Made by a program: the position numbers and the translations under genes
Notes under the pieces: model-generated
The model's database searches: none
What the model was told of the DNA's origin: nothing
What the model saw: the letters and a program-made list of their open reading frames with translations, nothing else
In this document: positions 1-4,210 of the stretch, in pieces
Layout: every line of letters begins with the position of its first letter
Position numbering within the stretch: the stretch's first letter is position 1
Assembly: GCA_028697695.1 (NCBI GenBank)
Contig: JAQVEI010000198.1
Coordinates: forward strand, 1 to 5,302
Length of the DNA stretch: 5,302 bases
From: Lentimicrobiaceae bacterium
GTDB taxonomy: Bacteria > Bacteroidota > Bacteroidia > Bacteroidales > Lentimicrobiaceae
Direction: 5' to 3'

Positions 1-243
1 CTGATAGTTCAGATCCCGATGGGTTACACTCCTGTTGATCTGCCCCAGGGCACAGCTACAGACGAACGCTTCGGCTACTGGTCCATGAAAACTTCGCAAC
101 ATGAAAATACCATCTTATGCATCCGTAACTTTGAGTTAAAAAAGAACCGCCATGTTCCGGATGTATATGCCGATTTTTATGATTTTATGCATAAGATCAG
201 CCTGGCTGACGCCCAATTGCTGGTATTGGAGAAAACTGAATAA
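1..243 (+). CDS. C-terminal fragment of a protein resembling the DUF3857/transglutaminase-like family (5' end outside the window)
   Basis: The reading frame is open from the first base and ends at a TAA at 241-243, leaving 80 residues of a protein whose start lies upstream. An internal ATG at position 19 is in the same frame but is not the start, because the frame continues to the left edge. The visible tail has short alternating hydrophobic and polar stretches (LIVQIPMGYTPVDLP, ENTILCIRNFELKKNR), typical of beta strands, then a helical end (VYADFYDFMHKISLADAQLL) and a charged last few residues. This strand-rich domain closing with a '[Y/F]xxFxxFxxxIxxAD' helix is what I recall from the C-terminus of Bacteroidota secreted proteins with DUF3857, transglutaminase-like and DUF3858 domains. 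The catalytic part is not visible, so the family call rests on tail resemblance only. A generic secreted beta-sandwich protein is the alternative. Confidence 0.6.
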   Translation: MIVQIPMGYTPVDLPQGTATDERFGYWSMKTSQHENTILCIRNFELKKNRHVPDVYADFYDFMHKISLADAQLLVLEKTE

Positions 244-551
244 GATATGTGAAGGGGCTGACGCGCAAGGACGCCTGAATTCCATTGCTTAACTTCCTTT
301 GACAAGCAAACATTATTTTTTTCTATAAAATCCCTTATAAAGGCAGATATTACTGTAGGACGTCGATTTGTAATTATCTAATTGCTTATCCTCAAATACA
401 AAATCCTGCCACGGGTAACTGACCTTATTTCTTAATGCATGCGGATCCTCTTAACCTATAGAAGGATTTTTTGAAGATACGGGCTGCCTTATATGTTGTT
501 TCCGGCAAAGAAATTAATCTTATGGGGGTAAAGTTTATTACCATGCACACC
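244..551. other. Intergenic region without a supported gene
   Basis: This 308-bp stretch separates the converging ends of the upstream plus-strand gene and the minus-strand tRNA unit. I see no coding frame of useful length on either strand and no recognisable RNA gene. It is AT-rich. The only structure worth naming is the possible terminator hairpin at 445-472, listed separately. Convergent transcription from both sides fits a region holding only 3' ends. Confidence 0.6.
445..472 (+). terminator. Possible weak intrinsic terminator for the upstream plus-strand gene
   Basis: ATCCTCT (445-451) can pair with AGAAGGAT (460-467) around an eight-base loop, with one bulged A. A run of six T follows at 467-472. 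The shape fits an intrinsic terminator read on the plus strand, but the stem is short and AT-rich and lies about 200 bp beyond the stop codon. I consider it plausible, not secure. Confidence 0.35.
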
Positions 552-580
552 AAAAAAAAAGGGTTACAAAAATGTAACCC
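552..580 (-). terminator. Intrinsic terminator of the tRNA-Asn transcript
   Basis: Positions 561-580 form a perfect 8-bp inverted repeat (GGGTTACA / TGTAACCC) with a four-base loop. On the minus strand the hairpin is followed directly by nine T (552-560 read in reverse). It begins 14 bases past the last tRNA base at 595. Position and shape make it the Rho-independent terminator of the tRNA gene. Read on the plus strand there is no T-run after the hairpin, so it is directional. Confidence 0.9.
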
Positions 581-594
581 AATGATTTTCAGTG

Positions 595-668
595 CTCCTT
601 CTGCTGGACTTGAACCAGCGACCCTCTGATTAACAGTCAGATGCTCTAACCAACTGAGCTAAGAAGGA
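595..668 (-). tRNA. tRNA-Asn, anticodon GTT
   Basis: Read on the minus strand, 74 bases fold into a complete cloverleaf. The acceptor stem is TCCTTCT with AGAAGGA (7 perfect pairs), the D stem GCTC/GAGC, and the anticodon stem TCTGA/TCAGA around the loop CTGTTAA with anticodon GTT. The T stem is GCTGG/CCAGC around TTCAAGT. The discriminator base is G (position 595), as expected for bacterial tRNA-Asn. The 3' CCA is not encoded (the next bases are CAC), so it must be added by tRNA nucleotidyltransferase. The gene stands alone with its own promoter (693-722) and terminator (552-580). I see no duplicated 3' end on its downstream side that would mark an integrated element. Confidence 0.97.
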
Positions 669-692
669 AAATATTTAGCTTGAATTGGACTG

Positions 693-722
693 CAAAAATA
701 ATACTTATTCTTAAACAAACAA
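693..722 (-). promoter_or_regulatory. Bacteroidota-type promoter for tRNA-Asn (TTG-N19-TAnnTTTG)
   Basis: On the minus strand, TTG at 722-720 is followed after exactly 19 bases by TATTTTTG at 700-693, a full match to the TAnnTTTG -7 element used by the primary sigma factor of Bacteroidota. The -7 box lies 24 bases before the tRNA 5' end at 668. This gives a short 5' leader for RNase P to remove. The match and the correct spacing support both the promoter and the phylum assignment. The start of transcription itself is not visible. Confidence 0.75.
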
Positions 723-1021
723 GAATCAACCCAATTTTTTTTCAATTTGGTGAAATTTCTACTGCGCTGTACATCGAATAAATTAAACTTCCCACCGCCC
801 GCTTTATTTACCTCACCTGTATCTTTTGCACTTTTTCGCACGCATAACCCTGATATTTATGTTAATACAATACCATTTCTATCTTCGTTTGTGACTTTTG
901 CATAAAAAAACCTAAACTGTGTAAGCTTTTACAGCATACTTAAAAGCTCAGAAAAAAGCCGGCAGGCCATGACTTAACCTGCTTTTATAGCAACCCGTTG
1001 GATGCTCCTTCTGGCAGGATT
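723..1021. other. AT-rich non-coding region with an inverted repeat
   Basis: I find no supported gene in this 299-bp stretch. A minus-strand open frame at 659-841 runs through the tRNA promoter and the end of the tRNA gene and is not credible. AGCTTTTA (924-931) and TAAAAGCT (941-948) form a perfect 8-bp inverted repeat with a nine-base loop and no T-run after it. Shortly after, GCAGG (962-966) can pair with CCTGC (978-982) before TTTTAT, a very weak terminator-like shape. Near the right end, TGCTCC (1003-1008) and GGATTATT (1018-1025) look like worn remnants of the right half of the second hairpin of the downstream repeat array. Confidence 0.45.
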
Positions 1022-1090
1022 ATTCCGCAATGTCTGCTGGCGCAGCCGTGCTACATTGGAGGTTATTTATAGTTGAACCCTTACAGGGTC
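1022..1090. repeat. Degenerate, detached fragment of the palindromic repeat (second-hairpin right part plus palindrome)
   Basis: This segment matches positions 1616-1684 of the longest repeat unit almost base for base. Shared parts include TGTCTGCTGGCGCAGCC, then GGTTATTTATAGTTGAACCC and the GAACCC...AGGGT palindrome. The small inner hairpin GCTG-GCG-CAGC (1036-1046) is intact. The outer arm is damaged: ATTGGAGGT replaces ATTGGGGGT, and the left ACCCCCAAT arm is missing. The terminal palindrome has also decayed (GAACCCTTACAGGGTC, 1075-1090). Sequence after 1090 does not match the other units. It looks like an older copy of the same element, more worn than the array starting at 1189. Confidence 0.8.
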
Positions 1091-1188
1091 CATAAATATT
1101 TTGTCACTCCGTGGCTCTTTTTTTAGGTGCAGAGCAACGTAATACAAAGTATGGAATGTGGCCAAATAGCATAAGGAGCTCATTTCCT
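1091..1188. other. Spacer between the detached repeat fragment and the main array
   Basis: This 98-bp stretch is not shared with the repeat units. It contains a small imperfect hairpin GTCAC-TCC-GTGGC (1103-1115) followed by a T-run (TTTTTTT within 1118-1125), which could act as a weak plus-strand terminator. No coding frame is supported. Confidence 0.35.
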
Positions 1189-1400
1189 GCATCTCCCTAC
1201 TTCTTGTTCAATTTGAACCCCAGAGGGGTTCGACTATGAATAACCCCCGGTAAGGTCAGTTGCCGAAGGTAACTGATCACTACCGGGGGTACAGGATGAG
1301 CAAACAAATTGCAACCCCAGAGGGGTTGAACTATCCCTTTCCTTCCTGGGAAAAGTTGAACCCCTACAGGGTTCAGCGTTGTAAAGTACTTCATACCACA
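1189..1400. repeat. Palindromic repeat unit A (212 bp, one hairpin module)
   Basis: First of three head-to-tail units, running from GCATCTCCCT to CTTCATACCACA. In order it holds palindrome GAACCCC-AGA-GGGGTTC (1215-1231), the long hairpin at 1243-1290, palindrome CAACCCC-AGA-GGGGTTG (1312-1328), an imperfect AACTATCCC/GGGAAAAGTT hairpin, palindrome GAACCC-CTACA-GGGTTC (1358-1374) and a 26-bp tail. Its first 186 bp align without gaps to 1401-1586 of unit B, with about 11 differences by eye. It lacks the 98-bp segment that in unit B lies between two copies of GAACCCCTACAGGGTTC. No transposase or long frame is encoded. I class it as REP/MITE-like, without a named family. Confidence 0.85.
1243..1290. 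repeat. Long hairpin of unit A (ACCCCCGGTA...TACCGGGGGT)
   Basis: The arms ACCCCCGGTA (1243-1252) and TACCGGGGGT (1281-1290) are perfect complements. Inside them GGTCAGTTGCC pairs with GGTAACTGATC around a short GAA loop, apart from mismatches or G-T pairs. The 48-bp segment can form an almost continuous stem in DNA or RNA. An equivalent hairpin lies at 1455-1502. Confidence 0.8.
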
Positions 1401-1454
1401 GCATCTCCCTGGTTTTCGTTCAATTAGAACCCCAGAAGGGTTCGACTATGAATA

Positions 1455-1502
1455 ACCCCCGGTAAGTTCAGTTGCCGAAGGTAACTGACCACTACCGGGG
1501 GT
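1455..1502. repeat. First long hairpin of unit B (ACCCCCGGTA...TACCGGGGGT)
   Basis: The arms at 1455-1464 and 1493-1502 are perfect 10-bp complements. The inner part CAGTTGCC-GAA-GGTAACTG continues the stem with one G-T pair. Relative to the unit A copy, the inner stem differs at two places (GGTCAG versus GTTCAG, GATCAC versus GACCAC), while both outer arms are unchanged. Confidence 0.8.
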
Positions 1503-1607
1503 ACAGGATGAGCAAACAAATTGCAACCCCAGAGGGGTTGAACTATCCCTTAACTTCTTGGGAAAAGTTGAACCCCTACAGGGTTCTTTTTCCTTGTACT
1601 CTTATCT

Positions 1608-1656
1608 ACCCCCAATTCCGTAATGTCTGCTGGCGCAGCCATGCTCCATTGGGGGT
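1608..1656. repeat. Second long hairpin of unit B (ACCCCCAAT...ATTGGGGGT)
   Basis: ACCCCCAAT (1608-1616) and ATTGGGGGT (1648-1656) are perfect 9-bp complements. Between them GCTG-GCG-CAGC (1629-1639) forms a second stem. The design matches the first hairpin (49 versus 48 bp, arms starting ACCCCC), though the inside is different sequence. The right half and downstream flank also occur in the detached fragment at 1022-1090. Confidence 0.8.
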
Positions 1657-1710
1657 TATTTATAGTTGAACCCCTACAGGGTTCATCGTTGTAAAGTACT
1701 TCATACCACA

Positions 1711-1828
1711 GCATCTCTCTATTTTTTGCTCAATTAGAACCCCAGAGGGGTTGAACTATCCCTTATCTTCTTGGGAAAAGTTGAACCCCTACAGGGTTCT
1801 TTTTTCTTGTACTCTTATCTACCCCCAA
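1711..1828. repeat. Palindromic repeat unit C (about 118 bp, truncated)
   Basis: Last unit of the array. It starts with the same leader as unit B (GCATCTCTCT, then CAATTAGAACCCC) and has a single palindrome AACCCC-AGA-GGGGTT (1738-1752). The left side of that palindrome matches the first palindrome of unit B and its right side matches the second. It continues with the imperfect hairpin, palindrome GAACCCCTACAGGGTTC (1783-1799) and the CTTGTACTCTTATCT spacer. Similarity ends inside the left arm of the second hairpin (ACCCCCAA, 1821-1828). Compared with unit B it lacks exactly the 97 bp between the two AACCCCAGAGGGGTT copies. Confidence 0.85.
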
Positions 1829-1962
1829 ATTAATATTATTCATAAAAAACAAAACCATATTGATTCAGGTGTGTTGAAATAATGCCTTCATATAAATTCA
1901 GCAACATAATATATAATCTGACAGAAAACCCTACCTTTACATCAACAAACGACTTCGAATCA
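1829..1962 (+). promoter_or_regulatory. Upstream region of rnr; promoter not identified
   Basis: This AT-rich 134-bp stretch must hold the translation start region of rnr and may hold its promoter. I searched for TTG-N19-TAnnTTTG. The nearest -7-like strings are TACCTTTA (1932-1939) and TAAATTCA (1893-1900). The first has no TTG at the right distance. The second has TTG at 1874-1876, only 16 bases away. Neither is convincing. A weak AGGTG (1867-1871) lies 10 bases before the alternative start at 1882. Confidence 0.3.
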
Positions 1963-4176
1963 ATGTCAAAAAAGAAAAGCCATCATAAAAAGGCAAACGA
2001 TAACCCGTTTTTAAAGGCGGTAGAAGAATTATTTTTAAACAATCCATTCAAAGGATACAATTTCAGGCAGGTAGCCAAAGGACTTAATATTACCGACAAA
2101 TACGGTAAAGATCTGATAAAAAATATATTGGATCAATTGGCCCAAAATGAAACCATTATAGAACTTAACCGCGGTAAATTTAAATACAATCCCGATTTGC
2201 TGGCCGACAGGATTATCCGGAGCACACTGGTTGGCAAAGTGGATATGAAGTCCACGGGTAAAGCTTATGTTTCGGTTGAGGAACTAACGGAAGACATTTA
2301 TATTGCACCCAACAATACGGCGCATGCCCTTAACGGTGATACAGTAAGGGTTCATCTGTTTCCCATGCGAAAGGGCCGGCAGACGGAAGGTGAAATTATT
2401 GAGGTACTGGAGCGAAGCAAATCTCAATTTGTAGGAATAGTGCATATATCGGGAAAGTTTGCATTTCTTATTCCCGATGACAGCAGTATGCCGGTTGAGA
2501 TATTTATTCCCAGGGATTCATTGCATAATGCGACCCATGGAGTGAAAGCCATTGCCCGCATTACCGACTGGCCCCAAAAGTCAAAAAATCCATTTGGAGA
2601 AATTACCAGGGTTTTAGGTAAGCCAGGCGATAATAATGTGGAGATGCAGTCTATATTGGCTTCCTTTGAATTTCCGCTCGATTTTAAGCCTGCGACCCGG
2701 AAAGATGCCGAACGTATAGACACCACGATTTCCCAGGCTGAGATCAACAGTCGCCGCGATTTCCGGAATACCTGGACCTGCACCATCGATCCCGCTGATG
2801 CCAAAGACTTTGACGATGCCCTTTCTTTAAAAAAGCAGGAGGACGGGCTATGGGAAGTTGGCATTCATATCGCTGATGTATCTCACTATGTAAAAACAGG
2901 TTCTGCACTCGACCAGGAGGCTTATGAACGTGGTACATCCGTTTATCTGGTGGATCGCACCATTCCAATGCTTCCCGAAATTTTGTCCAACAACGTATGT
3001 TCGCTGCGTCCAAATGAAGACAAGTTATGTTTTTCGGCAGTATTCATTATGAATGATGAAGGCAAAATTAGCAATGAATGGTTAGGCAAAACCATCATTA
3101 ACAGCAACATAAGGTACAATTATGAGGAGGTGCAGGCCATAATTGAAGGCGGTGAAAGTGAACATTCACAGCAACTGCTTCAACTGCATAAGATGGCCAC
3201 CGCCTTGCGGGAAGCCCGGTTTAAAAATGGTGCCATTGCCTTCAATTCACAGGAAGTTAAGTTTATCCTCGATGAGCAGGGCAAACCTATTGACACTTAC
3301 GTGAAAGTTCAAAAGGAGTCGAACATGTTGATTGAAGACTTCATGCTGCTGGCCAATAGAAAAGTGGCCGAAAAAGTGGGGATGAGAAAGCAAAAGAACA
3401 CGGCCAAAGCCTTTGTTTACAGGATACATGATGAACCAAACCCCGAAAAGCTGGAGAAGTTTGCCCAGTTGGTTGCCAAGCTTGGTTATCGCATGAACCT
3501 GGGCTCACGTAAAGGTGTAGCCAGCTCATTCAATCATCTGTTTGATGAAATAGCAGGCAAAGGTGAAGAAACCATGATTGAAACCCTGGCAGTACGCACC
3601 ATGTCCAAAGCAGAATACAGCACAGAGAACGTGGGTCATTACGGATTGGCATTTGCCTACTATACGCACTTTACGTCTCCCATCAGGCGCTATCCCGACT
3701 TAATGGTACACCGCCTGCTGGACAAATACCTTTCAGGCAAGCCTTCGGTGAACAAAGATGAGTATGAAGAATATTGCATTCATTGCTCTGAAATGGAACG
3801 AAAAGCCATAGAAGCAGAACGCGCTTCAGTAAAATACAAGCAGGCCGAGTATCTGCAGGATAGGATCGGAGAGCGTTTTTCGGGATTGATTTCCGGCGTA
3901 AGCAAGTATGGCCTTTATGTGGAACTTGACGGCAACAAATGCGAAGGTATGGTCTCATTGCGTAGTATGGATGACGACTTTTACTATCTGGATGAAGACA
4001 ATTATAAAGTGATTGGCCAGCATCATGGACGAGAATTCAGGTTGGGCGATCCGGTAAAAGTAAAGGTGAAGCATGTGGACTTGCAGCGAAAACAAATGGA
4101 TTTTGTGTTTGATGAGTTGCCGGCTCCAAAAAACCCGAAATATCAGCCAACGGCCCACAACAACAAGAGACGATAA
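1963..4176 (+). CDS. rnr: Exoribonuclease R (RNase II/R family, VacB)
   Basis: RNase R is a cytoplasmic, Mg-dependent, processive 3'-to-5' exoribonuclease that degrades structured RNA, defective rRNA and mRNA fragments. Residues are counted from the ATG at 1963 (737 aa). A lysine-rich tail (1-12) precedes a winged-helix domain (about 14-76), two cold-shock OB folds (about 87-133 and 155-219), the RNB catalytic domain (about 262-600) and an S1 domain (about 636-716), then a short basic tail. TIDPADAKDFDDA carries the metal-binding aspartates D276, D282, D284 and D285, close in position to the E. coli RNase R set. IHIADVSHYV (301-310) and TSPIRRYPDLMVHR (571-584) are further RNB signatures. The helix-turn-helix, S1 domain and length favour RNase R over RNase II. 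The frame also opens at an ATG at 1882. I prefer 1963 because the 27 extra residues resemble no part of the family and MSKKKSHHKK is a typical beginning, but 1882 remains possible. No key residue is missing. Confidence 0.97.
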   Translation: MSKKKSHHKKANDNPFLKAVEELFLNNPFKGYNFRQVAKGLNITDKYGKDLIKNILDQLAQNETIIELNRGKFKYNPDLLADRIIRSTLVGKVDMKSTGKAYVSVEELTEDIYIAPNNTAHALNGDTVRVHLFPMRKGRQTEGEIIEVLERSKSQFVGIVHISGKFAFLIPDDSSMPVEIFIPRDSLHNATHGVKAIARITDWPQKSKNPFGEITRVLGKPGDNNVEMQSILASFEFPLDFKPATRKDAERIDTTISQAEINSRRDFRNTWTCTIDPADAKDFDDALSLKKQEDGLWEVGIHIADVSHYVKTGSALDQEAYERGTSVYLVDRTIPMLPEILSNNVCSLRPNEDKLCFSAVFIMNDEGKISNEWLGKTIINSNIRYNYEEVQAIIEGGESEHSQQLLQLHKMATALREARFKNGAIAFNSQEVKFILDEQGKPIDTYVKVQKESNMLIEDFMLLANRKVAEKVGMRKQKNTAKAFVYRIHDEPNPEKLEKFAQLVAKLGYRMNLGSRKGVASSFNHLFDEIAGKGEETMIETLAVRTMSKAEYSTENVGHYGLAFAYYTHFTSPIRRYPDLMVHRLLDKYLSGKPSVNKDEYEEYCIHCSEMERKAIEAERASVKYKQAEYLQDRIGERFSGLISGVSKYGLYVELDGNKCEGMVSLRSMDDDFYYLDEDNYKVIGQHHGREFRLGDPVKVKVKHVDLQRKQMDFVFDELPAPKNPKYQPTAHNNKRR

Positions 4177-4210
4177 GTTATTGTAAGAGAGCTATATCCT
4201 AAATCATATT

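Larger units (their letters stand above)
1401..1710. repeat. Palindromic repeat unit B (310 bp, both hairpin modules; the longest unit)
   Basis: This is the most complete unit. In order: leader; imperfect palindrome GAACCCCAGAAGGGTTC (1427-1443); first long hairpin (1455-1502); palindrome CAACCCC-AGA-GGGGTTG (1524-1540); imperfect AACT/AGTT hairpin; palindrome GAACCCCTACAGGGTTC (1570-1586); second long hairpin (1608-1656); the same palindrome again (1668-1684); and the 26-bp tail shared with unit A with one difference (1685-1710). Each long hairpin is thus bracketed by a pair of like palindromes, 97 and 98 bp apart. The unit has no protein-coding signature. It is probably a non-autonomous element of the kind moved by REP-associated tyrosine transposases, but no such gene is in view. 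Confidence 0.85.

Noticed and set aside
659..841. Minus-strand frame of 60 codons upstream of the tRNA
   Set aside because: It covers the tRNA promoter and runs into the tRNA gene itself, with no family resemblance.
1003..1013. TGCTCCTTCTG matches the 3' end region of the tRNA-Asn gene (593-603), suggesting an attachment-site duplication
   Set aside because: The match is only 11 bp and lies on the 5' side of the tRNA, whereas integrated elements sit beyond its 3' end. No integrase is present, and the string is also explained as a worn part of the second-hairpin right half.
1472..1669. Small plus-strand open frame (65 codons) and the minus-strand frame at 1197-1394 (65 codons) as possible peptides
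   Set aside because: Both lie wholly inside the palindromic repeat units and translate the hairpin arms. Their coding sense comes from repeats that also read through on the other strand, and neither has a start context or domain. They are best seen as spurious frames.
1189..1828. CRISPR array
   Set aside because: Repeats are of several kinds with irregular spacing, the sequence between palindromes is itself repeated from unit to unit, and no cas gene is present.
2424..2864. Antisense open frame of 146 codons, and other antisense frames inside rnr
   Set aside because: They overlap a well-supported RNase R catalytic domain, show no recognisable protein features, and are shadows of the real coding frame.
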